A DNA stretch of 29,238 bases from Hypsibius dujardini (Eukaryota > Tardigrada > Eutardigrada > Parachela > Hypsibiidae): contig LRSR01002561.1 of assembly GCA_001579985.1 (NCBI GenBank), positions 1 to 29,238 on the forward strand, in the 5' to 3' direction. The translations under genes and the position numbers were made by a program. Of this stretch, positions 10,829-23,400 are shown one piece after another. The notes under the pieces were generated by a model. The model worked only from the letters and a program-made list of their open reading frames with translations, did not search any database and was not told where the DNA came from. How positions within the stretch are numbered: the first letter of the stretch is position 1; the number at the start of each line of letters is the position of its first letter.

Positions 10829-12146
10829 CCTCACTGTTCGCTGCTCTGAGTTTCGTCGTTCAACAGCTAGAGAATACGCATCACCATCACGGGCATTGGG
10901 AATTCCTCCAGTATCTTTCCTTCCTCCCGTTCCTCCTACCACGCCAATGCAATGCAGATCTCCCTGGCCCACGTGGGCAGTATTGAAAAATGCTTCTTAT
11001 GAGGTTTTACAAGTGGAGAGGAATGGACTTTGCACAGAAAAGGTCCCGATGTAAACAGACGATGGAATTACGTAATGTTCTTTCTAAAATAAATCAACGT
11101 GGTCAATGCTGCTGCCAGAGATTTCTACAATACCACTTTTCACTAGCGCATGCACTGTAGCTGTTCCATAATCAGTCAAAAAGAGGGAAAAAAATCTGCA
11201 ATTTCGGGAAGCAATTCGGGCGTAGTGCAAATGATTAATTCTGATCTGGAGCAGCAAAAAACGCAAGAGAAGGCAAACGATTTTTTTGTTGTGATTATGT
11301 CATCGATCACAAGGCCACAGCTGTTCCGAAGTAGGACCACATGCAAAAAGCATGTACGTGTTGAGGTTCCTAATCGGCGGAAGTCCTACTAGGTACCGTC
11401 GGTTCGTGCCTTACGCGACATGGGGTGTAAATTCGGTCACCGAAACAAACCACGAAAGCCTAAAGATGATGTATGGGAGAGCCAATTCAAATCTTTCACT
11501 ACAGAGGGACGCCGTGGATACTTAGGCTGTGGTGCGTTTTCATTGATGGAGGAAGCCTTCCCCCCTAATAAAACAATTGATTGCGGTATCACCCCTCCCA
11601 GATATTTCCAGTGGGCCAATTGGCCGGGGCAGCCAACAACAGTTAACGTGCGCTGGCTTTGATTTCTTTCGACTTTATCGGTGCTTTGGTGTCAAAATTC
11701 TAAACCAAGTAAATCCTATAAAAATGAAGGGCCAATTTTATAACAATACAAGCACATGTTTTGGCTGAAGGGTTTTGAATTTTTCTTTTGGTTTTGAAGG
11801 GTTTTGAATGCCTCGAAACCGTATCTCATGCGCCACCCTGTCGACAAGCCTCCGATTTTGTAGGTGGCGCGCGAAATACTGTTACGAGACAAGTGGTGCG
11901 ATGTCGGGGTGACCTGATTAAAGATTTTGCCACTTACGAGGCGAGTTTGTCTATTCGATGGCAGTGCATGAATCGGTTCTCCCCTCTACTACAATATTTG
12001 GGGCCTTACGAGACAATGGGTGTAAATTCGGACACCACAACAGACCACGAAATCCAAGCCGACCATATTGATCTTTTTATTTTTCTTTTTTGTTTTTCAC
12101 AATTTCGTGTGATTTTTTAGTTGCCCTCATCCGGGATTTTTACACG
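10829..12146. other. Intergenic/5' region between the Trp-rich gene and MCRS1
   Basis: No supported coding exon. The stretch lies between two divergent genes, so it probably holds both promoters and 5' UTRs. It contains a dispersed repeat of about 60 bp: GTGCCTTACGCGACAT.. near 11407-11466 and GGCCTTACGAGACAAT.. near 12001-12060, both followed by GGTGTAAATTCGG or a near match and then ACCACGAAA. ORFs at 11420-11662 (plus) and 11084-11266 (minus) show no domain. Confidence 0.4.
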
Positions 12147-15054
12147 ATGGCCGATACCGTGGATGCGAGGGAGGATGATGATGGCGCAGGCTGGGCGGAC
12201 GATCGGGAGGAGGACTCAGTGGCGGAGGAAGACCGCGACGAAATGGATGCTTCCGATGACGAAGAGTCCATGGCGAGTGCCTCCACGACGGTCGCGACCC
12301 GCGCCAATGGCGATTCTGTACGGCAGAGCCCGCGAGACGACAGTCGGCCCTCCTCAGCATCACGAGAAGGTTCGCAGGGGCAGTCGAGGGCTGCGGGGAA
12401 GATTAGCAGCACCTGTAAGCTGGAACAATGCAAGATCAATCATTTCTTTCTTTCCTTTCACTTCCCACTAAATTTTGCTAGATGGAGTCATTTTATTAAT
12501 GAATTATTAGTTGAAAACAAAAAAATTACGTGCCGCTTAGGACTGAAAGAAATCAAATTCAGGATATTTTCTTGCATCTCCCGTGTGCGGATGCTTTGCA
12601 ATGCTGCGTTGTCGTTTGATTGATTGATTGTGCAAGACGCTGGTTAATCGAACTGACGTACAAGTTAGCGGGAAATGTCATTGACTGACTAGCCATTCTG
12701 TTCAGTTAGGATAATTATATAGTTATCGTTTTTTTTTCGTTTAGTGCTTAGAAATTCAGTGTTTCGGTTTGATTCGAAGTCTCTAGTTTCGATAGATGAT
12801 CTCCAATGGGAGGCTATTGATTGATCGATGGATTGAGTCGGAGGCACTGAGCATGTCATTAGCGGTTATTATTGGTTGTGGTAATGCAGTTGACTAATTT
12901 GTTTACAGCAGAAGCAGATTGAATCAGTTCAAGAAATCGAATTCCACTGTACATTTCAGCACGTTATTGATTTAATAAATAAATAACTTCCAATTCGGAA
13001 TTAATAGTATTTGATTAGATTAAAATAAATTTTACTCGATTGACTGTTATTAATTTCAGTATTAGTAAATGTCTTAATACTTTTTTCTATATTCACGTCC
13101 TCGGATTGAGTCACCAACTGACAGAGTTGGTTGTGATTTACTATAATTACTTCGATAATTTACTAGCTGATTTTTCATGTGTTTTTCAGGGCAAGCCGTG
13201 AGCCGCATCGACGGAGGAGCAAGCGACAGCGGCTCCTCTCCATCTCGCCGGGTCTCCAACCTCCCCCTCACCGCCGCCCAACTCAGCGAGATTCAGGACC
13301 AGAACGAACGTCGCTCCGCCCGATTCGTGAAACGAAAAAAGTTCGACGACGAAACAGTGGAAGCATCGCTACGACCGGCCTACTACCGCAACCGCACCGG
13401 ACCGGAGAAGTCGGCCGGTGGAAAGGGACCTCCTCAGTCGGAACCGCACGGCCGACCGTCGAAGAATATTGCCCCTGCTTCCTCCGCGTCCTCCCATCAC
13501 CATCGTAGCAGACACAAGAAGGCTTCTCATACCGCCTCCAGCCCTCGAACCGGTGAAGGCAGCCCACCGAAACTGAGAATCAAGAGGATTGCCCCCAAAC
13601 CGGACCTGATCGTTGAACCGGAGGACGCTGCAGCAGCGCCGCCTGTTGTGGTGGTGCAGAATTTCGGTTTCGGCGGCGGCTTTGAGCCGTTCGATCAAGC
13701 CCTCGAAAACGGGGGCACCGCTGAGCGGGAATACGCTTCCGGGCTCGATCGGAATGTCTCCAATACGACTGAATCGAAGAAAAAAATGGAGAAAGCCAAA
13801 AAAAGTCCAATGGTTCTAGACGAGCCAGCCTCACGGAAGGCCTGGGCGGCGATGGACGATCTGAAATTGATCTCGGCGCTGCCGCAGTTGTTTGACTTTG
13901 CCTTGGTGGCCAAGTATGTGAGCTTCAGTACGAAGGTGGAGGCAGGCTTTTTGGAGCAGCGGTGGGAGGAGTTGCTGAATGACGCGGAGGCTTGCCGAGA
14001 GTCAGTGGAGGGTCTGGATCGGATTCCGTTGGACACGATTCAACGGATTCGAAAGATGAAGTTTTATACGGATATCGAGGAGGAGGCTATCAAAAGCGTA
14101 GTTGCAGGTATGGGGTGAGGCCATTACACTGGCAGACGGTCAGACCGACGGCAGTCGACGGGCATTCAGATGGTCAGACGGATGGGCGGCCATGTAGATA
14201 AACAGAGAGATATCAGCCAAACAGACAACCCGAGACAATTTATAGTGATTTAGCTTTCTACAGCTAAACGATTTAACGTTTCACAGCTGATGCAACTTTG
14301 GATCACTTCGAAGGACTCTTGGCCGACTACGACAGACTCTTCCTCCCTGGGCGGCAAGCGGAGGACCTTCAAACCCACTGGAAGTACATTTCCCAACGCG
14401 TCAAAACTGAACTCGGTCGAGAACCGCCAGAGTCCAATCCCGAGCTACCGGAAGATTTGCCCCGTCTCAGGGCGAGGAACCGTGTTTCCGACATCCAAAC
14501 CAATGCAAGCTGCTTTGGTCAAGCTCTCATCAGCTACACCGGGCATTTGAACTACCGTTCAAAGCACATCGGCACTGAGGTAGCCTATTTGAAAGCAATC
14601 TCGGAACGAATTGCCACCGCGTCGCTGCCCGACCAGCAACGGCCGAAGTTTCACCGGGACCACAAGTCCACGCTGGCGTTTCTTTGCGGGGTCTGTGTGG
14701 ACTATGCGATTGTGAATGATGAAGCGACGTTTGGTTATTCCGATGAGAATACCACGGTCGATATCGATCTTTCATTGGAGGGGAACATTGTTAACCTCGT
14801 GCCGTTCCAGGGACTGATTTATCTCGATATTGCTGGTAGGTTCGACTGTCTGCCTGTCTGTCTGTCTCTGTGTTTGTCTGTTTATCTCTCCACCTGCTGT
14901 CCGTTTGTCTCTCTATGTCGGTCAGTCTGTCTGTCCGTCCGCCCGCCCTTTTCTCAATTTGTCAATACAAGTATTCCTTTCCCGTAATCCTGTCTGTCTT
15001 TTGTCTGCCTGTCCCTCTATCTGTTTCGCTGTCTGTCTGTCTGTCTGTCTGTCA

Positions 15055-15086
<32 letters not shown>

Positions 15087-15573
15087 GCTTGACCCAGATG
15101 ATTAAAACCACCCTCTTCAATCTGCAGGCATGTTCCACATTGAAAACTACGGGCAGTCGACCATCTCCGTCAACGGCTTTCCCCTCGAGGGTGGAAACGA
15201 TTTCGAACTTCCTGACAACTCCGCCGTCGACATCGGCACGCTGACCTTCCAGTTCTACAAGAACGTCGGCGCGGTGAAGAAATTTGTGGAGCGAGCGGTG
15301 GCCGACTCTCACCGGCAACGCAACATCAGCAACAACCACAACAACAACAATGTGATCAAACCGAAAAAGGAGGAATCTTCACCGGGACATGGATTCACGG
15401 GAAGCGGCCACCCGGGTAATAGGGCGTACGTTGACGACGGTAGGAGCGACAGCCCGGAAAGCGATGATTCCTCGGAGAATGACGGCATCAATGGCAGACC
15501 CTTGTACATGGACCTGGAGGACGAAAGACCCATCGTGAACGGCAATTCCGCGTCTCATTTGGGGGAAGGATGA
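12147..15573 (+). CDS. MCRS1: Microspherule protein 1 (MCRS1) orthologue, FHA-domain chromatin factor
   Basis: Nuclear forkhead-associated protein; in animals MCRS1 is a subunit of the NSL and INO80 chromatin complexes and acts at spindle and centrosome. Exons 12147-12414, 13190-14107, 14287-14835, 15128-15573 sum to 2181 bases (726 residues), all introns in phase 1. Residues 1-305 are low-complexity (acidic, then Ser/Arg/Lys-rich). The MCRS_N region follows from about 308 (DDLKLISALPQLFDF, then LEQRWEELLNDAEACRESV). The FHA domain spans about 520-625, with TVDIDLSLEG, the family's hallmark DIDLSLEG stretch, and IENYGQSTISVNGFPL. The C-terminal 100 residues are disordered (NNHNNNN, SPESDDSSEND). 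Human MCRS1 has 462 residues, so this one is longer, mainly at the N terminus. The start ATG opens an acidic MADTVDAREDDD segment ending at a good donor; an earlier exon cannot be excluded. The protein is a confident match, the exact N terminus less so. Confidence 0.92.
14843..15093. repeat. (CTGT)n microsatellite filling MCRS1 intron 3
   Basis: Nearly the whole intron 14836-15127 is CTGT/CCGT/CTCT repeat. It interrupts the FHA domain between GLIYLDIA and GMFHIENYG. It acts as an extended polypyrimidine tract before the acceptor CTGCAG. Confidence 0.9.
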
Positions 15574-17464
15574 GGATAACAGTCAGTCACTGATGTGGCA
15601 TCGCATGTAATTGTTGCTGTCTGGCCGCATGCTCCGCCGGCACCCACCGCGTGGCAGGAACGCAGCCGTGCTACTTTATGGTTCACCTCTTTTGCTTGCG
15701 TTCTCCGTTCACTGGTCTAGTGGTCTGGTACCAGTGTTTGTTTAGTACTGTCTCCATTCTGTTCGAATATTAAAGGTCGTACTATGATATCTCACATGGA
15801 AGCGGTGCACAGACGGTCAGAACCTCGGAGTAATGACCGGCAGATTTGGAGGCGATAAGAGGGATGACAAGTAAAACTTGGTTGGAGCAAAAAGGAAGCC
15901 AAATTGCCGATGATCACTGTTTAACCACCGAAAGGTGTTACGAACAACAAAATACGGGATTTTTTTGAAGAATTGTGCCAATTGTATTTGGTAAAGGTTG
16001 TTTGGACTACATTTTTAACTTAAATATGACAGTTTACGTTCTCAAGCTCAGCGGGCCTTGCGCAAAAAACACTTGGCAAAATTTGCCGGAAATGTCTGTT
16101 GAATCGGGTAAATAGGATCATCCCCTAAGCGGTTTCAGTTAATATCGTATCTTCATTGTTCGTTACAACTTGCAACCCATTGCCCTTCAAATGGGCTTAG
16201 ACCACAAGTCCCCTTCCACTTTCCCTTTTCTGTTCCCTGTTGCTTTTACGACTGCTGACCAAAATCCATTTGAGTCATAATAACAATTTTGATCATTTTG
16301 GAAAGCCCAATTGTTCCTCAATTTTTTGGTGTGAAAACTCCGAGATTTGGATATTGGTCGAATAAATGGTGTGGCCATAAACATGGCAGTGAAAATTTAT
16401 GTGGTTGTTCTGGTTTTTCACTCCGCACCCGATCGGCTAATGTACAATATTTAGGGTTGGAACTCTTGTGATAAGACAGAAATAAGTATTATAAAAAATC
16501 AATCCGCATTTTATCGACTTAGAGGACATTGGTCAACATCGGAAGATAGAAAACGGGAGAGGACCAAGAGGAGGAAGGGAAGAGGGACCTGTAGCCCAAG
16601 CCCTTAAAACGGCCGATCAAATTAAAGAACACCTACCAGAAACCCCTGGCCCACGTCGCATAGCCATAACTTCCGTTTTACTATAGACGTACCGCATGCT
16701 CGCGATCTCAAGGGATAGTTAAGCACCGCCTCCCTCGGTATGGCCCTGCACTCGATTGAACGTTCAGTCTGATTCACTCTTCTCTGATTGGCTGATTTCG
16801 TACAGCTTTTTCCTTGTGCTCAATTGATTGATTGTACAGTCGTGCTTTTCCGTATATTTGTCCCTACAGTGCTAATTTGGTGAACGGCACTGAATAGGCT
16901 TGGCCCGGATTGGGTAAAATTTACGGGTAGGGCCTAAAAGTGTTCCTTGAGATCGCGAGCAAACGGTACTGTGCGGTGGAAGTGCTTGAGGAAACCACAA
17001 GGATCCTCCTGGGATTTTAATTGTACGATTGCACACCAGACCTCGAGCCTCTATAGCTACTCCTCTACGATCCACCTACACCTCTCTACCTATATGGTGC
17101 AAGGGCATATACGTTCAATATCCCAGACTGAGGTCAAATATCCTCATGGGAAACTAAAAGCACACAGACAGGTTTTACCAATATACATTGGTCTCCTCGC
17201 AGCCTCTGAGGATCTCCTTGTCGTTTATGATATTACTTATAATCCAATTATATCTACAGCAACTATGTGTGAGAGGAGTTTGACACGAGAGAAACTGCAG
17301 AATGGTGGGGGCATTGATGAGCACCTGTGCATGCATTTCAATTTATTTTACTGGTATGGGTAGGTGTGTATCGACACACAGCATGGTTCCTCGCTTTTCC
17401 CTCCACATTTTCGCGACAAAACACAGGGAATTCTAAGCCACATTACTCGTGATACTTTACACTC
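15574..17464. other. Intergenic region downstream of MCRS1 and upstream of receptor C
   Basis: No supported gene apart from an inverted-repeat element at 16689-16969. ATTAAAGG near 15769 is a possible MCRS1 polyadenylation signal. The right part should contain the promoter and possibly the leader exon of receptor C, which I could not identify. The ORF at 16947-17363 overlaps the repeat element and has no recognisable domain. Confidence 0.4.
16689..16969. mobile_element. MITE family 1, copy 1
   Basis: 281 bp with 27-bp terminal inverted repeats: GTACCGCATGCTCGCGATCT.. at 16689-16715 and ..AGATCGCGAGCAAACGGTAC at 16943-16969. Inner sequence GTTAAGCACCGCCTCCCTC, an ATTGAACGTTCAGTCTGATT stretch and a TGATTGGCTGA word recur in reverse orientation in the copy at 19391-19678. 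No coding capacity. TA at each outer end could be a Tc1/mariner-type target duplication. Confidence 0.7.
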
Positions 17465-20400
17465 ATGTTTCTACCGTCCTTCTATTTTCTTTCTTTTCGC
17501 ATGGCAGCAGCTGCAGCAGGAGCAACGTCATCCCTACTTCCGGCAGCGGAAGTCCCAGCCCGTAGCGTGGAAATCGTTTCACCCGGACTCCTCTGGACCG
17601 TCGACAACGCAGTGGCATCGACCTTGGGCCTGGCCGGTCCGGCGTTTGATGTCAGCATCGCTGCACTGCGCCGAAACCTGCATTGTTCCTTTAACATTTC
17701 ACATACGTACCTCTATGAGGAAGATATTGTCGACTGTGGCACGCTTCAAAACGAGGTTCAGGATATTCTTGCCAGATGGTATTATAAAGTACACCGGGAG
17801 GAGAGTATGGCCGCTGTTATCACTCCAGGTAATGTACTGTGTCTCGCCCAGTATTAGTATAGTGGGATGGGTTAAATGGTTGCCCCCCCCCCAGGGGTTT
17901 ACCCCTTGGGTTTACCTCCCCCCAAGGAGTTAATTATTCCCTTAGGTTGCATCGAGTCCGCTCAGATTAATCAGCTCGTCGCGGAGTGGAATGTTTTATT
18001 TATTAGCACGTAAGTAAACTTTGTCTTCACACACTTCGTTTATTGTCCGTCGTGTACTTGTGTATATATATAGTCCTAATGTGCAAACGTTTTTACAAGT
18101 CTTGCTCAAATATAGAAGCTTACCATACATGGTAAAACCTATAACAATTTACACAATTCTACATGAAATCAGAATTTTGATCACTTATTTGATTGCTGCT
18201 CTTTAATGACTAATGAACAAATGTAAATGTCTTTAGTGATGAAAGTTTGAATTTAATACAACATGTCAGAAAAAGACAGTTTGTTAAATAAATTCCTGAC
18301 GGGTGTTTGACATAGGACATTTGTATATTCAGTATAACGTAAATATTTTGGCTGTAGGTCGAATTCAGATTCGACAATTCACGATGACGAAAAGAGTCCC
18401 ACGTGGATCACAACCAACCTCTATCCGTCGTCGTATTACGGCATCATCTTCGTCCGGCTACTCCAGCGCCACAAATGGACCTCAGTTGAGATCCTCCGCG
18501 ACGACAGTTCCACTGCTTTCTACAGTCTTGTTGCTCAATTGACACGGCAATGTCTGAACGTCCAGCGGATACGAACGGTCTTTTCGTCCTACACTTCCGG
18601 TAATGGCACACAGCCTTTCAATTTTCCCACCTTTCTGCGACAATTCTCCACACGTAATCGCGGTAAGCAAAAACTCAGACAGGCCTACTGTCCGAAGGCC
18701 CGTTAAGGTTAGATATTATTGTACGTAAAAGTCAGTGCACAAGGGAGTTATGTCGCTGTACTAGTCAGATTTATTTTTCTGTCCTCGCTCGTAGTGCTCC
18801 TCTTCTTAGGACCGGCAAAGCAGCTTCGGTTGCTGCTGGTGAGTTTTATGGGATCAGGGTCGCTCTATCGGCAGAGCAAAAGAAAACTAATCTGATCTAT
18901 GTCTGTGTCTGTGTCGGTGTCTGTGTCTGTGTCTGTGTCTGTGTCTGTGTCTGTGTCTGTGTCTGTGTCTGTGCCTATGCCTGTGTTTGTGAATTCCGAT
19001 TGTCCCAGTTTTACAAAAGTTTCGCGAGAGTCACAGTAGAAGTGTTTCAATTCAAACAAATTTACTAAATTGTACTTGCTGATGCTTTTAGATTCAGGCG
19101 TACCTTTTAAACATGACCAACGGAGAATACGTGAGCGGAGATTATTAACTCCGTCCCAATGATGAACTTGTACCGTGTACAATTATTCTGTCAGGTCTTC
19201 ATATCAACAGTACCGTTCGTTTGGTCGGGTTACGGAAATTATTCCTGGCACCAGGGGGAAGGAGTCGATGAGGTATAGTCACGAACGAACGACAGTACAT
19301 AGTATCGAGTTAAAGTCGTTCAGTTTCACACCAACAAAGAAAATACAGAACTCTCATGAAGTATGACCAACTCAATTAATTCATGTATACTACCGTATTC
19401 CCCCGATCTCAAGGGACACTTTTTTGCCCTACCAGTTAATTTGATCCACCCCGGATCTTATCTGTTCATCACCGTTTGCTTTTGTTTACCTACAATCAAT
19501 CAATCAATCAACTGATTCAATAAGTGCGCCAAGAAATTCCGCTTAATCAATCAATCAATCGCTGGCAAGTTGCTCTTAAATTTCAACCAATCACGACACA
19601 GTGAATCCGATTGAACAGTCAACCGATGACTGAAGGGGGTGGGGCTTAACTGTCCCTTGAGATTGGGGGAATACGGTATACATTGCAGACTATAACAGAA
19701 AGGTTCCAGTTCGTTCTTTGCTTATGCAAAAGTGTTTGAGGGGCTTTTAGAAAAATCAGTTGTTAGAGAACATTGTTTCCTGAAAGCATTATATATGTAA
19801 AATAATTGCTTCACTTTACATTTTTTTACTATGTAGTATACACAGTAAAAAAAATATACATACTGTAATGCCGCGTTAGCTTTGCGCACCTGTAGCACCG
19901 CCCGGGCGATTTTCCCCCCACTCCGTGTGTTATTGCCCGGGCAGTATATACTGAAAATGCTGTGTTTGTTGCGCGAAGCTAACGCGGCAGTACAGTAGTA
20001 AAATAATATACATAGTAAAGGATACAGTTTTGTGTCGAAAATAGTCGCTAACGATTGATGTTTAAAAAATATTTCTTTAAGTACATTTATTAAACTTTGA
20101 TTTTCACGACCAAATACGGCGGTTTCCGTAAGTCCACACCGGCGTTAAACACGCCCAACCGATTCCACTGCCCCATGGTGGCATATACATAGCCGTCCCG
20201 GTAGGCCAACCCGTCCGGCCAGACAAAATTTGCGGCATCATGCGCCACCACCTCGTACCGTCCGTTCGGACTCCTCTTCACGATGGACTCATGCTCCACC
20301 GCGCCGAAATAGATATTCCCGCTTTCGTCCGTCGTAATGCCGTCGCACGGCGGATGCTCCCCCTCGAATATCGCTGCCCGTTCCAGGTCCCTTTCGCTCG

Positions 20401-23400
20401 CAGTAAAATTGCTCAGAAGTCGCGTTGGAATACTGTACAATCTTCGGGCGCTATTAATGGTCCAGTAGACGGTCCTCCCGTCCGCACTCAAGGTGATTCC
20501 ATCCACCCCGCCGCTGGGAAACTTATCCACCCCGAGGACCTTGGGGACGCCTTCCAGAAAAACCAGGAATCCCGGGTCTGGCTTTGTGGTCCTATTGTAA
20601 CGGACAACAGAACTAAAATTAGTCGAGTGAAATAAAAAAGGGAGAAATACGAAAAATAATAAACACAATTAAACTTGAGCTGGCTCAAATAAAAATATTC
20701 GGTGGGAAACTCAAATAACCAATCTACTTGGTTTAAGTTCAACTTATCCAGAAAATATCTCAACTAGCAGTAGTAAGTTTTATTTTAATAGGTTAACCCG
20801 TCGCTTTGATGTAATTAAATTGCATATCGCATTGCAGTTGGATTTAATTTTGTCTCACTAACGAATTAGTTATTTATTGTGTTTGGTACTACGGCTTAAT
20901 TCCAGAAACATAGAATAACCACGACTAAACAAATTGAGCTCCTTTAATTCTTTAGTACTGCTGAACTATTTGTATCTGTGTATGGTGCAATTTGCATTAA
21001 ATTTGGAACTTGGACCAAGGATTCCGAATCAGGCTTCGATTGAGCCAACCAAAAAAGTGACAAATACCAAAAATAGTGAAAAACACTTTTAGTTGAACTT
21101 AAAAATCGAAATTTGACTGAAATTTAGTTTCAATAATAGTGGCTGGTTATTTTATTCTCTTGTTATCCGGAAAATAAAGCAATTGAAATTTTACTTTACT
21201 TATTTACTACAACGTTTGTCGTTCGGCTTAGTATTAAACCTAGCTTCGTATTTGTTTAGATTCAAATTTGTATTGGTTTTCGTTTTTAGTTTTAGTTGAG
21301 TTTCCAATAAGAATTTTTAGTTTATTAAGTTTTGCCATTATTTGGTATTTCCTACCAATGGTTCAGAAGGACCTCGCGACCTCTTCCGCTGGCCACATTC
21401 AACACAATCAGTGAAGACCTATTTTCAAAGCCGGAATTGGCGATGTAGATCACCCCATGGGCAGTGTCCACACAGAGATCGTTCAAACGGGTGTCGTTTG
21501 TCATGATGTCCGGCGGGATGACAATTGTCCGCACGACAATCCCCGTCGCAATGTCAATCCCGACAACCTTGGCGGCGCCCGGAGGGACCCCGGGAAATCC
21601 TTCGCGTTTCCCGTCGTCAGCAATCCACAACACGTCGTCCCGGTCCATGTAGATGCCGTTGGGGGAGACGATCCATTCCGCGTAGGGCTTTTTCGACGGT
21701 GCGGACAGGGCTTTGTCGGGGAAGGGGATAATGTCTCCGTTGGGGAGGAGTTCGGCCAGGGCGCAGGTCGCGTGGTTGTATGGATCACGGGGGAACCCGA
21801 GGAAGACCCGGTGTCCGTTGCGGCTGACTGCAATCCCCGACGGATCCGGCCAGGGCGGACTGATACGAGCGATGATGGTGCTCGTTCCGACGGTCCGTTC
21901 GTGTAGAGTTTGTGTGGAGATTAGAGTGAACTGTAGGACCCAACAAAGAGTCAGGGTTGGAAGAGCGATTGCAAAGGCTTTCATGTTGCGATAAGCAGAA
22001 GGATGAAGGGAAATTCTCAGGGTAGTTAACGAAGTCAGCCTCAAGTCCGCTGGGCAAGGCCCTCTTCAGGGATGATGATCCGCGAGCAGTCCTTGACGAA
22101 ATACGGAGATCCTTGGGAAGACTAAGATGGCGACCTGGATAGAGCCCTACTGAACGAACACACGAAACTGGGCACAATCAACTTGATTAAGCGGGAACGA
22201 GAGGAAATGAGATAACCGATGGAAAGTTTATTACAATGACGATTGACTCTCTTGCTGTGTGCACTCTCGGCCCTTGCGCCAGCGCCACACAGGAAGAACG
22301 ATGCGATAACTGGATGTGGGTGGAGCTGCAGACAACTCGCAACCGACGCCAGAAGAGAGAACTAATACTGAAACAAGAGCTCTTATCATACTGGTCAACG
22401 TGATAGATTCGACTGGATTAAATTTTTAGGAGTTTTGTGCTTTTATGGAAAACCGAGACGAGCGAGACATGAGCACGTGGAATATGTAAATGTTATGTTC
22501 ACATAAGTGTCTGTTAGTCTCGCTGAGTATGCGCCATATTTGTGATGATTGAGCAGTTATTATAGCTTAATTTACGTCAGCCGGAGCACTTTCTGGGAAG
22601 AAATCCGTGGCGTTTTGGATTATGAATATTTGTCATACAAAAAACTTGTTGGATCTTTTATTTAAAGGGTGGAGCTACATGGTGATATACGTAACACGTA
22701 ACAACGTTTGGGCTTCTCGTTTACGTAAAGCTCTTTGTTTTGTGGTATTTCACTTACAAAGCTAATTGTAAGTCTGCGAAGAGAAGAATTGGAAGAGTTC
22801 TGGATCAGTTTGATGCGTTTGATGAATAATACTATGTAAAAATATTTCTTCAGCTCAGTGAAGTTTCAGCTTAGTTTTCTATGTCATTAAAGAATTACAA
22901 AAATTGGGTTGGGTTGGGAATGGTTTGGGAATAGTTTGGGAATAATTTAGGAATGGTTGAAAAGTTTTGGAAATACCCTTTAAATAGTCTGATTTTTTGT
23001 CCTTTATTCGATGTTATTCGAATCAAATAAAAAGCGAGTAAAAGCCAATTTACTGCCCCTAGAACCGGTTATCAGCTTCCACAGTTTTCCAATATTTTTT
23101 AGTCCATCGCCAATCAAGGCGAGTGCAACTTAAGTATTGATTGTATCTCTCTAAAGATATTACGTAACTACGCTAAAATCAAATATCAACCTGGCGTCAT
23201 TGCTCTCTTCGATAAATATCAAAGTAATGGGCTTATTCTTACATCTATTCAATTGGGAATCCCGGACTTAGGGACGGCATTTAATCTTAGATATTCGGGT
23301 GCAGGCTCGAGATTATTTATTATAAAATTTTAATTATTTATTGTTGTATTGCAACGTGTGTAGATCATACGGGAAGCTTACCGGAGCTTAATCATGGTCA

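Noticed and set aside
5533-15093. CRISPR-like or bacterial repeat array interpretation of the CTGT tracts
   Set aside because: Simple tetranucleotide repeats in introns of an animal genome, without spacers or cas genes.
14830-15244. Cysteine/leucine-rich ORFs (CLSVCLSVC)
   Set aside because: Frames through the CTGT repeat of MCRS1 intron 3; the true exon 15128-15573 uses another frame.
18865-19182. Minus-strand ORF with DTDTDTDT repeats
   Set aside because: Translation of the TGTGTC microsatellite; sense exons of receptor C lie on the other strand.
21457-21994. Plus-strand ORFs opposite the MRJP exon
   Set aside because: Shadows of a GC-rich coding exon whose minus-strand frame carries clear MRJP/Yellow motifs.
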